From: Marchantia polymorpha subsp. ruderalis
Taxonomy: Eukaryota; Streptophyta; Marchantiopsida; Marchantiales; Marchantiaceae
DNA length: 64,000 nt
Assembly: GCA_037833965.1 (NCBI GenBank)
Contig: AP031355.1
Coordinates: forward strand, 30,777,501 to 30,841,500
Direction: 5' to 3'
In this document: positions 49,255 through 59,768 of the stretch, piece after piece
Layout: the number at the start of each line of letters is the position of its first letter
Position numbering within the stretch: position 1 is the stretch's first letter
The notes under the pieces: model-generated
What the model was told of the DNA's origin: nothing
What the model saw: the letters and a program-made list of their open reading frames with translations, nothing else
The model's database searches: none
Position numbers and translations under genes: made by a program

Positions 49255-49671
49255 TTGAGGTTGCAACGGATGCAAGCCGAGGAGCAATTATGCGAGATGG
49301 AGACAAGATTGTCGGAGGTAGAAGAGAAGAACCGGTAGTTATCAGAGCAAACGAATGACGCCTTGATTGTGAGGGTGAATCGATGCATGCGAAGGTTTGT
49401 ATTATGGCAGGTCGAGACGCATAAATGGTTGTAGTTACGAGATCTTAAGCGCCGTGCGACGGAAATGATAGCATTGAGTGTTAGAGGGCAACACCAGTTA
49501 ATCAAGAAGCTTGACGCATTTTTAACAAGGTCGCGCGACGCGGTAGTGAACTTGGAGTTAGAGCTAGCGGCCGTTTTGCAAAGGTTAGGTTTAGATCGGA
49601 AGTTAGAAGGGAAGGCAACCACCGACTCCGCAAGAGTAGGACCTATTTGGAGCTCGCATCAGAGCGAGTGA
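49255..49671 (+). pseudogene. Family gene, copy D (C-terminal part of the A/D copy), broken
   Basis: Coiled-coil residues (ELRLQRMQAEEQLCEME) followed by the conserved C-terminal helix: KKLDAFLTRSRDAVVNLELE and AVLQRLGLDRKLEG (about 49500-49600). It lines up with the end of copies B and C. It lies immediately right of member C and probably belongs with copy A on the other side. Broken. Confidence 0.6.
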
Positions 49672-50216
49672 CAGTTTTGAGTAAGTTAGAAATAAGGAGG
49701 TCCAAGGCATTGTCCATGGGGTCTTTTCTCAAATTTAGTTTCTCTTAGTTTTGAAGTCTGCGTTCTCCGCGCGTCTGTGAGTTGGATGTTTTGTCACCGG
49801 GGAAGAGTTACTTCGGTTTGTCAAAGATACCGCATCCGAGGTAGTAGCACAATTCAAATGTTCTAAATAGCGATTGGCTAGAATAAGGATTTAAGCAAGT
49901 TCACGATTGGCAGCTGCGTGTAGATCCCTGAGTGTAGGCTTTGGGAATTTTCTCCCTTGAATACTAAGACAAGGTTGCAATCGACCTTTGTGATGCTACA
50001 TTTGAGAATTTCAAGATTATTGTGTGTATTACGCTGCATTTTGTGTCCTCTGAGTTGAACACCTGCAGTACTTTTGGGAGTGACAATGGTTTGAGAATTC
50101 AAACTCCTCAATAGACTGTTAAATATGTGACACTTGATACTCTTTGTGTTGTTTCTGTCCTCGAGGAATCAGATCTTTACCATTATGCTCCATTCTAGTA
50201 TTTATCTGTCATTACA
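49672..50216 (+). other. U5-like tail of member A/D
   Basis: 545 bp without coding potential, ending CTCCATTCTAG ... CTGTCATTACA. It shares the final TTGTAATGACAGA-type terminus (read in reverse) with member E and has a weak CCAAGG/CCATGG hairpin near 49702, where B, C and E have theirs. About half the length of the B/C tails. Confidence 0.5.
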
Positions 50217-52711
50217 ATTGGGTTTCAATTTGGTAGCATTTTCTGCAATCTCAAATTTAACTTGATCAAAAGATTTGGACAATGATGTTCATTCACAATT
50301 TTTTTGTTTCTTGAGTAACAACATGCAATAGCCACAATACAAATGAAGGTGGTTGATAACTCATTTAACAAGCATATTCATGGCCGAAGTAAGGGTCAAA
50401 ATACTCTTGATACTATCGCCTTGCAATTTTCAGCTCATTTTTGTTCGAGAAAGATTTAAAAAAGGCTTTTACTTTAGTAGCTAACACATTTGTGGAGAGT
50501 ATGAATGATGCTCAATTAATCATACATAAATTTCTGAACAACGTTCATTACATGATAGTATCCAAAGCAAAGTGTTAGTATGTTGGATATGTTTGATGGA
50601 ATAAGTATCAAAAAAGCATTCAATTGCAATACTACTTATATAACGAGAAGTATGAGATTGCTCAAAGAACACCTGTTAAAAATTATTCACATATGATGCA
50701 TATGTATCATGGGTTGCTTCCAATATCAGCAGTACAAGCATATCAACATAAATTGCCACACCATATTTTTCTATTGGAGGTGCAAGAATTGCTAAAAGTA
50801 GATGAGATTAGTTTGGTTATTGCATGATGATCATGTCCATATCATTCTACTACAAGAAAAGGTGATGAACAATAAAACTATCAATCTGACATGTTTTGAG
50901 AAATGATGAAAATCATTTGTCATCTCCAAGACAACTAGATGCATTTTCCAATGTACATGTTGAAAAATGTTTCCTTGTTAGGTGATGCTTGATCCAGAAT
51001 CGTGTCAAGCATGCATCAGGTTCAATAGTGGGTTGGATCAACAATGTTATTGCATGCGACTAGTATGGATTCATGTGCGCATTGTCCATAACTATGATGA
51101 ATCAAACTAATTCCTCTAAACATTTTGAAGATGCCATAATTCTAAGTGATTAGGCCACTAGGATTGATTGTAGATGATATACTTGATGTTAGTAGAAGAT
51201 ATTTCAGTAAGTGGAATATGAAGATTTAACATCACTAGCAAAGGTGAATAAAATGGATTCACATAGGGTAGGATTGTTTACCTTTTTAATTCTTCAACAT
51301 TTCACGCTTATTGAAAAGGTGAATTAAGTCTTGTATGAAATGAAGGTCTACAATAATTGGTTGAACCTAATGCTCATGAAATAGATCATGCCATGACATT
51401 TTCATCATGCATCAATATATTACCTGGCTTTTGTATGATCCACACTTAGGCACATGCTTTGACAAGTCATATATTTGAATTGCTTGAGTTGGATTTTGAG
51501 CTTGGAGTGCGTAGAGCAAAGAAAAATGTCATATAATGTTGTTTCTTTCATATCAATTATGAGCTTGCAGCCCAATTATATGATACAAGTTGGAGCTAGC
51601 GCGCACATCATTCAAGGATTGAACTCAATTCCTATATCATTTCAACAACATCCATGAATATCCATGAAATATCACGCTACAATGAAGTCAATGGGTGTGA
51701 TAAAAAAAATGCTCCGAAGATTTGAAATAAACTCAACCTCATAAGACAAAACAACGTCTTCAATTTTTTTGGAGCATTATTTTTTATATGAGAAGGGTTT
51801 TTGATAAACTCAATACTTTTCATTGATGATTGAAATAATCTTGACTTTGCTAGCATCTTTGAAACGGATGTTAGTTAGGTTTATTATTCCAACTCTATTC
51901 ATTTGATTGATGCATAACAAACAATGTTGACGTATTATTTGCTTAAGAAATTAATACATGAATGTTCGTAGCCAAATTTAATATCTAATTCACATGTGCA
52001 AAAAAATATAACAATTTTTGAGCAGTTACGACAATTGTTTTTCATTCAACATAGCAAATTTGTATAGGCTCAAAGGATTTAAAATATGAATAAATTTGAT
52101 TGTGATAGCATCCATATTCCAAAGATCATACAAAAATCTAAATATGGAGAGTACAATGATTGAAGCTAGATGCCAAGATCTTATTAGAGCAGAGTTGGTA
52201 AAAATTTCATACAATGAATATGCTTCTGCCATTGTTATGCATGCCAAGAAAAACATGCATGTCAATTGATTTGAAAGTCAAAACAATTGCAGATAAGTGT
52301 GTTATGCTCACTTTTTAAATTTTTTTTAATATTATTGGCATGCAAAGGTTTTTAGTTTATTAGACCTTCATAAGTTTTCATTCATATAACACAATAAGTA
52401 TAAGAATGCATTTTGTGGTATTGATATTTTTGAAAAGTATTGCTTATACTTATGATTGTTCTTGCCATTTTAACTAAAACATGCAATTGTCAAATTAGAG
52501 CTAATAATGCACAGGATTCTAGCTAGGTATAACTTTGTGCAATGTTACATAGATAACATTGTAGTGTAAATTAAGTATCTAGAAGAACATAAGGAACACC
52601 TAAAAGATTGTTTGAGCTCATCATGACATATAGATTAAAGTTTCACCTTGAATTGCAAGTTTTTTAAAGAGCAGATTGAGTACTTGGAGCATACAATCTA
52701 TTCAGTAGGAT

Positions 52712-53262
52712 TGTAGCCATCTTTAGTTAGCTAAATCGAAAGTAGAGTTTACTCAATATGGAGATATAGTTAAATCTATAGTCACCGCGTCAATGATTTG
52801 TATGCTTGGTAGATAAAGAGCAAATGTGTTAGTTGACAGCGACACGTCATCAATTTATGTGTTTGTTAAATAATGATTAAGTGTGGTATTTTATTGTGCT
52901 AGTTGGAAGCACCACAAGCTTAAGGTAAGGTAGCTTCAAGTTAGTGGAAGAGCAGAGGGGGGGGGGGGGGGGGAGGGTGGGGCAAGGGGGCATGTCCTTC
53001 CAAGCCCAGGAAGGGTCTACAAATTGTGAGCTACATATTGATTCTGATTGTGAACTACAAATTGAAAACGCGGTGGAGAAATTTTTTATGCATGCGGCGC
53101 TAAAGAAATACCTAGCGGATTCTCGTCCCTCCATCAGAAAAATCTTCTCTAGCTAGAATATTAAACAAATGTGCACACTTAAGAAATATTTTAGGTATCT
53201 ATCATCTTTAGAGTTTAAATTTAAATTTTATATAAACTGTTTTTCAAAACCTTTGTGTTACA
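52712..53262 (+). mobile_element. Old solo LTR of the same family as the young chromovirus
   Basis: Both ends match the 420-bp LTRs of the young chromovirus: start TGTAGCCATCTTTAGTTAG, end CTTTGTGTTACA. The flanks are a perfect 5-bp duplication AGGAT (52707-52711 and 53263-53267). The middle (about 52915-53180) is unlike the LTR and is a later replacement or insertion. The family has thus been active in this genome both long ago and recently. Confidence 0.85.
52915..53180. other. Foreign segment with a 17-G tract inside the old solo LTR
   Basis: About 265 bp with no match to the LTR family. It contains an uninterrupted run of 17 G at 52957-52973 and further G-runs to 52990. An open frame at 52944-53156 covers it but looks like chance coding. 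CTTAAG occurs near both edges. Its source is unknown. Confidence 0.5.
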
Positions 53263-55665
53263 AGGATTCAACAAACCGAAATTAAGGTCATTAGACATAT
53301 TTCTAGACGTATTCATGTTAGTATAGTTTGTGCATTCATGAGATATATAATAGCCAATAATATTTGTTAACTATTATTGGCAATACATGAAATACTTTAG
53401 TGCAATGATAAAACCTTTCACCACATCGACAAGGAAGAAAATCATGAATATCAAATGAAGCACAAGAGAAAGAATTTGAGGAGTTCAAAGATAGATTTTT
53501 CACAACACTCAATTTGAAAAAATCTATTTGATGACGATCATTTTAATTGCTATTGACTAAAGTATGTTTGGATTGAAAGATGTGCTCATCTAGTTTGATG
53601 ATGAGGAGAAGGAAGTTGTTGTGACATTGATAGCTTTTTAATATTGTTGTAGTATCAAACCGTGGTTCATATGAAGCAAAATGTTTGATTACAGTGTGGA
53701 CGATGATCACTTTTAAGTGTTTTCTATTTGAAAAGTCTTTGACGATCATCACATATCATTTGTGCTTGAAGTAATTAACAAACTTACTGAAAAGTTTGCT
53801 AGATGTACTTTGATATTGCAAGTGGTTTATTGTGCAAGTCAATTATACAAAGATGTGGATGGTTTAAATCATAATTCTACAGTGTTGAGTAAGATTTAAC
53901 TAGTGATAGATGACATGGTGAAAACAACAAGAGATGATACTTGGATGACATGCTTCTACATATATGTGTATGTTGATTGATGAGGAGAAGATTAAAATAA
54001 TTTTGACAATGTAATGAATTTCAAATATTTTGACATTTGACAAAGATTACCTTGCATGTGCTGTTGTGACAAGAAGAAGGGTCTAGATTATCTAATTTCA
54101 TGTGCTGTTGTAACAAGAAATAGATCAAGATTATTTTAGTCAATGAATACAAAGCCAATAAAGTGTAGATTTAAATTCTAGTGGAGATTTAACTAGTGGA
54201 TGTGACATCTATGAAAATATACTTGTTATGAAGTAACTAGGCAATGGTACTTTGACAAGCATAATTAATGCCAAGTAGCATGATCAAATTCTTCCAAAAG
54301 CAAAAAGATTCAATTGGAAGGTAACACATATGCTTAGTTTATCAAAGAATGGATATGTGTGATTGATATTACAACTCTCTAAAAAAACCAGGTTAGTGTG
54401 ACATGTTAATGAAAAGTTGAGACACTTTAGATTGAAGCGTACATATAACCTACTGCAAGGGCAGTATTAATGGCTTGAAATGCAAATTGATGTTAAACGA
54501 TTTGTTATAAAATGCTTAGTGTGAGATCAGACAAGAACATTATTTAACGCTCCCAATCCACAATTGCATCTATTACTAATTATAGATTATATTATGGATG
54601 GAGTTTGTACTTTGTACCTTGTAGAATCTTTGTCAATGACATCACGTCACAATAAATATACTCTGATTATGATGAAACATTTTTTCAAACTTTTCTAAAA
54701 TGGATTGAGTTTGCATCATTGTCTCAAAAGGATAGTGAAAAAGTTACCTCTGCATTGTTGGATAAAATAGTTAGTCGCTTTTGAGCTCCTGCCAAAATCT
54801 TGAGTAACCATGATTGTGAATTTTTGGGTGGATTTCAAAACTTGTTATACAAAGTTTTGATAGACCACTGCGTTAAATCTAAAGATCATTCAGAAGCATA
54901 TGGTTTGATGGAAATGTTGGTGCAAATACGATAGAGGATTTAGCGCAAGTATGATTTGCAAATTAGATAAGTAAGTAATTAGGATTTAAAATTGACATGA
55001 TTGATCATGAAAATAAGTTCAATAAACAAACATCGTTGGCCTACTTTTTTCAATATATGTTGCTATTAGGTAGAGAGACTACAATAATTAAACGTAAGCT
55101 TATTGAGTTGGTATAGTTTGATAAGCATAATGTGTGAATCCAAGTATGTTTTAAAAAAGCTGAATTTTTTTGAAGGGTAATTCCTATGACATTTCAGCAA
55201 CTAGCGATTGCATAACAAAAAGCTTTTTTTTTGGTATGCAATCATTTGAGAAGGCGTATGTAGATCCAGCATCAAGAGATTTCTTCCCGATGAGTTTGTG
55301 TACTTGCAGCAAGCTACATCAACTACTTTTGATATGATTGCAAGACGCACTTTATTAAATGTATAAAAAGTTTTACCATTGGAAAGCTTATGTTGGAGGA
55401 CCGTAACGGTATGGTGTGTCAAAGTATCATGATCGCAATTGTCCAAAATTATTTTTCAAATGTGGATGATACTGTTTATCCAAGTTTGTTGATAATTCTT
55501 GTTGTATTGAAATGTATGCTTTATGGCTTGGCTATGGCTGAAGCCATAGTGTTAATTTGTGATAGTTGTTCAAATTGTTGGCATATGTTGTGTTTGACGT
55601 CATTTGTAAAGAAGATGATTTCCGAGCAAATGTCATGTCCTAGTTGTGCATCAATATAAGTTAAA

Positions 55666-56724
55666 TATTAATTTCACCTTAAGTAGCTAGTATAAGGCTA
55701 CAAGATAGGACTAGCTAGAATTAGAAAGATCTTAGTGCCGACTAATGAAATATTGCAAGTTTAAATGAATATATGAATATTTCATTAGACTATGCTTAAA
55801 ATCATTACTAAAAGTTGATAAATCAAAAATCATCAACAATAAGTCATTCCAACAAAGCTTAATTCAACACATAAGACATAAAAATATAACGTGGTTCATG
55901 CTTCAGAGAACTAAGTCCATAAGAAAGAAACGCGCATGTGAGTGAATTTTTCTCAATACGTGAGAAACATTCTACAACACAAAAACCTTGGAGTATTTAA
56001 CCTTAGTTTAGATGATCGTCAAAGCTAAAAATAGCTAGAACCCGAGATTACTCCTTAGCCGGAGTTGATCTCAACAATCTCTCCCCTAACTCATGTTAAA
56101 GAAATAGTAACCTCTATAACCTATATTATTACTCTGCGGTAAATCAAAGATAAAAATCTAACACAAGGTTTCTTTTTACACAAGAGATAATTAGAACTAA
56201 ATTGTAGCCATAACAAGATTTAATAATAACATAAAGAGGTAACACAAAACCTGCTAGCATAGAGGAAATAAAAACCTTATAACCTTTTAATCATTCCTCG
56301 GAAAGTTCTAGAAAGAAACCTAATACAAGACTCCTTTTTACACAAAAATTTAATTAAAATCAAATCGTAACTATTAGAAGATATAGTAATATTACACACA
56401 AATAACTAAAGATACTATGCTAGCAAATTCTATATGTGCTTTCCATGCACAACTTGCATAGTAGCACAATGTCGTCTGAAGCTATTCAAAGAAATAAATT
56501 TGATCACCGCATCAGTTTAATTGAATTTACCGTCAATCTTGACTAGTTCAATCATTTTATTAGACATTGCTTGTCTGATAAAGTGACAATGTTGATATGC
56601 TTCACTCTACTATCCATAACCTGGTTTGCAGTCAGATGTAAAGCACTTTGGCTATCACAATAAAGATTGACCACGCCTTGTGTGAATCTCATCTTCATGA
56701 TAAGTTTGACCAACCATATAGCTT
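55666..56724 (-). mobile_element. Ty1/copia remnant: RNase H part and 3' LTR
   Basis: On the minus strand, copia RNase H is visible at about 56555-56724 (AIWLVKLIMKM, VVNLYCDSQSALHLTANQV, DSRVKHIN). Further along, GGGGAGAGAT is followed by TGTTGAGATCAAC at 56076, the classic polypurine tract and 3' LTR start of plant copia elements. The LTR runs left to roughly 55700; its end is not resolved. Broken and AT-rich. Confidence 0.75.
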
Positions 56725-56973
56725 GAAAGCACAAAACTGTGCTCACATGTCTTTTTACCCTTATGAGAGTTAAAAGTTTGGATTTAAGCTCTTGCAAAAT
56801 TATGCTTGGGGTTTTTTGAAAGTTTCTGCAAGATTAGGAGTTGGTGTGATGGTTAGGGGGCAAGAGGTGCGGAAGGAGACCTTCGGGGCAAGGTCTTCGG
56901 CGAAGTGCCTTCGGCAAAGTGCCTTCGGTGAAGTCCCTTCGGTGAAAGGCCTTCGGCGAAGGAGTGAAACTCT

Positions 56974-57845
56974 CATAACGTTTTCAATGTGTGACGCCTT
57001 GACTCAATTAGGGTCTTGTTGGAAAGAGCTCGCGACGCTCGTTCCAACAAGACCAAGAACTCTTGAAACGGATAAGGCAGCACCGAGTTAGGAGCGGCGG
57101 AAATTTCTGATATTAAAGGCCTTCGGCGGCCTACGCGTAGGCCGCCTACGCGTAGGCGGGTTGCGCATAAGCGGCCTGCGCTTAGGCGGCCTGTGCATAG
57201 ACAAACGCCTTCGGCGGAAGGTTAAAACCGTGATAACGTTTTCAATTCTTAACGGTTTGCGTTGGTTAGGGTCTCGTTGGAAAGTGCTCGACAAGCTTGT
57301 TCAAACGAGCCCAAGAACGCTTGGAACGGATGAGGACTGAGGGAGTTATGACTATCGGAAGACACGTAGACGTTCACCTTCGGCGGAAGGAGTTCGCCTC
57401 CGCCGGGAATTCCGCCTACGCGGAAGGGAGTTCAACTTTTGTCCTATGCGCGGACGAACGCCTCCGGCGGTTGTAGGCCTTCGGCGAAGCAGTAAAACCG
57501 GCATATCTTTTTCAATTCTTAGCGGTTTGACTTGATTTGGGTCTCGCTGAAAAGAACTCGACGCGCTGGTTCCAACGAGACCAAGATCTCTTGAAACGGA
57601 TTAGTCATCACTGAGTTATGAGCGTCAAAGGCGGCCTGCAAGTAGGCGGACGCCTGCGGGTAGGACGCGGACGCCTACGGATAGGCAAACGCCTTCGGCG
57701 GAAGAGTAAACACCGTCATAACTTTTTCAATTCTTATCGGTTTGACTTAGTTAGGGGCTCGTTGGAAAGAGCACAACACGCTTGTTTGGACGAGCCCAAG
57801 AACGTTTCAAACGAAGCAGGGATCCGTGAGTTATGGGAGTCGGGG
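56974..57845. repeat. Four tandem copies of the shared 130-bp module with GCCTTCGGC spacers
   Basis: Copies start near 56974, 57231, 57501 and 57715. Each reads roughly CATAACGTTTTCAATTCTTA, then GGTTAGGGTCTCGTTGGAAA, CGAGCCCAAGAAC, and GAGTTATGAGCGTCGGA. Between them lie GCCTTCGGCG or GCCTACGCG motifs. Single copies of the same module lie in members B (43845-43975) and C (44615-44745). Confidence 0.85.
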
Positions 57846-58278
57846 TGAATGTTATAGATAGGCAAAGGTGCAGAAGAGTGTTTTCGGCGGGGGGATGCCT
57901 TCGGCGGTGCGCGGAAGACAATTTCGGACGGCGGATGTTGACGTGATCATAAATAAAGACTGTACAAGTGTGGCAGCGTGGGGCATGAAGTTGCACATGG
58001 GAGCCAGGCCGTTGCCCATCATCACGGGAACGTCATTTACGCGGGCTGTGGGTGACTCGGCCCTTGAACGTTGGAGAGGAATTTTCGGCCTGAGATTAGA
58101 GTTCGTGTGGTGTGCCATTGTGTGGAGACGCTGGTGGGATCGGTAGGAGGATAGAGTGTGGACGTGAGTGATTTTTGCAAGGAAGTGTTGAGGATTAGGA
58201 GAGGAGTGTGGAGTGTTCGAAGAAGAAGGAAGCAACCTCTCGTGGGTGGAGAGTGGTATCGGGGAGTGAAATTAGATT

Positions 58279-58545
58279 GGGATCTGAGATTGAGGTGCGA
58301 CATCTGTGAGTGGGATCTGAGATTAAAGTGAAATCTGTGAGTGAGATTTGAGAATGAAGTGTAAAATCCGTGAGTGGGATCTGAGATTGAAGTGTAATCT
58401 GTGAGTGGGATCTGAGATCGAAGTGCAAAATCTGTGATTGGGATATGAGATTGAGGTGCGAAAATCTGTGAGTGGGAGCTGAAATCCGAGTGGAAGATTT
58501 GTGAGTGGGAGCTGAGAGTGAAGTGAAATCTGAGACTGAAATCTG
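58279..58545. repeat. Minisatellite, about eight 32-33-bp units
   Basis: Units begin near 58279, 58312, 58343, 58376, 58408, 58440, 58474 and 58506. Each is close to GTGAGTGGGATCTGAGATTG plus a dozen bases such as AAGTGCAAAATCT. The open frames across it on the minus strand are repeat artefacts. Confidence 0.85.
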
Positions 58546-58896
58546 ACAGTCGGGATCTGAATTTGAAATTGAAAAGGGAGAGTGGAATCTGAGTAGGAAT
58601 TGGGAGTGGAACTCAAAGCTAGGATAGACCACAGCGGCTGTGGTATTGAGAAAGTAACCCAGAGTTGGGTTAGATCTTTATGTAACAAAGAGCTTGTCTG
58701 CTGCTCTTGTGGAGATAGCAAACAGCAAGTTATTATTTTCAGTTTTGGATAATTTGTCTGTGAAAGAGCAAGTGTTTATGATCTCATTGTCTTGAATACA
58801 CTTTGACCACATGGTTGAGATCAGAGAAGTTAGATTATGGGAGCTCGAACCCCCACCTGGACTACAAACGCTGAAGGGTGGGGAGTTTAGGCTCAC

Positions 58897-59227
58897 ATAG
58901 CTTCTTTTGACGTTTCTACTGCTGCTGCATACTCAACTTCTGTTGTCAACTGCACTACGCACTTTTGCAAGAGCAATAACAGTTCTAATGCACATCATCA
59001 AATACATGAGGTTGCCAACAACTTGTTCATATGGACATTCTATCTTTTTCAACAACATTGGTATCACATTGAGCTACAGATAGTTTGAAATGTGTTGTCA
59101 AAGGAGTCTGTACTATTTTAGAATCAACCATGTTGAACTTGTCAAATATACTTGCACTAACTCAATCATAACTTTTTTTTTTCAAAATCTTTATGAATAT
59201 TCATGCCCAATATACTCTTTGATTCCT
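58897..59227 (-). mobile_element. Ty1/copia remnant: RT end and RNase H start
   Basis: On the minus strand: SILGMNIHKDFEKKSYD (about 59215-59160), FNMVDSKIVQTPLTTHFKLS (about 59135-59075), then LTTEVEYAAAVETSKEAM (about 58955-58900). These are the RT-to-RNase H motifs of copia elements. The same element continues at 56724 beyond insertion F. On the right it stops where member E begins. Broken. Confidence 0.7.
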
Positions 59228-59737
59228 TGTAATGACAGACAAATACCAAAATGGAGCATAATGGTATAGATCCGATCCCACAAGTACCGAAACAACCAAA
59301 AAAGTCACGATTTGTCACAGAATAACATTCTATTAAAGAGTTTCACTTCTTAGGCCAATGCCACTCCCAGAAGACACTACCCAGCTAGAGCTGAAGATCC
59401 GCTAAGTAATGCATAACCACAACCACAGCCTGAAACTTTTCCAATCAATGCATGTAGGAATCGGAATCGCTTGCAATTCCACATGTTTATTTCAGGGGGA
59501 AAACTTTCCAGTATTGTATACATCCCGACACACTAACCCGAATACTTAGACTTGAACTTGCTCAAATCCCAAGGAGACTCGACTACTCAGAACATTCAAG
59601 CTGAATACACACAACTCCCAATGCGGTAACTTTGACAAACAGGAGCGCACCGTGCTCAATGTCTGGATCACACACCAGCACACAGACACAATGAATACAG
59701 GTTTACAGCCAAGACAAGCCAATTGACAGAAAAGGCC

Positions 59738-59768
59738 CCCAAGGAAAGAGCCTTGGGTCTATTTATTC
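59738..59768 (-). promoter_or_regulatory. TATA-like box and hairpin of member E
   Basis: On the minus strand AATAAATAG (about 59768-59760) is followed by CCCAAGG-6-nt loop-CCTTGGG (59757-59738). Same order and position as in B and C although the surrounding sequence has diverged. Confidence 0.5.

Larger units (their letters stand above)
31015..50216 (+). mobile_element. Family member A/D: gene-bearing giant-LTR-like unit, split by B and C
   Basis: Starts TGTGATAGTGCAG followed by a T-rich GTTTTT run, and ends CTGTCATTACA at 50216, the same kinds of termini as members B, C and E. Its own sequence is only about 3.35 kb: 31015-33379, the 17-nt spacer at 44326-44342 and 49250-50216; the rest is later insertions. 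It carries one copy of the family gene (31534-33379 and 49255-49671) and a U5-like tail. Target duplication is not convincing: the flanks have diverged. It sits between the two AT-rich blocks of gypsy sequence. Confidence 0.6.
50217..55665 (+). mobile_element. Old AT-rich Ty3/gypsy element with a C-terminal PHD finger (RT to PHD side)
   Basis: Broken, AT-rich gypsy remains. RT patch about 52480-52710 (YIDNIVV, LEEHKEHLKDCL, KFFKEQIEYLEHTIY), interrupted by an old solo LTR at 52712-53262. RNase H similarity about 53500-53750. Integrase about 54600-54950 (PAKILSNHDCEFLGGFQNLL, IDHCVKSKDHSEAYGLME). The end encodes a PHD-finger-like Cys pattern, LICDSCSNCWHMLCL ... SCPSC, at about 55553-55645. 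This order RT-RNaseH-IN-PHD is known from some plant and algal gypsy elements. Probably the second half of the element whose gag/protease lies at 25-31 kb. Confidence 0.65.
56725..58896. mobile_element. 2.2-kb repeat-rich insertion (F) in the copia RNase H
   Basis: ATAGCTT stands on both sides (56718-56724 and 58897-58903), at the point where copia RNase H similarity stops and resumes, so the block is an insertion with a duplication of about 6-7 bp. It contains GCCTTCGGC motifs (56870-57920), four tandem copies of the 130-bp module shared with members B and C, and a 33-bp minisatellite. No gene is recognised; the frame at 57868-58146 has no known domain. Near its right end, read on the minus strand, GGGGGTTCGAGCTCCC (about 58843-58858) resembles a pol III B box. 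Confidence 0.65.

Noticed and set aside
52944-53156. Small glycine-rich protein gene across the G tract.
   Set aside because: The frame is created by the 17-G run and lies in a filler segment inside an old LTR; no promoter or homology.
58279-58545. CRISPR-like array.
   Set aside because: Units are contiguous without unique spacers and the context is a plant nuclear repeat.
58195-58721. Minus-strand frames with repeated Ser-Gln-Ile motifs.
   Set aside because: They are translations of the 33-bp minisatellite.
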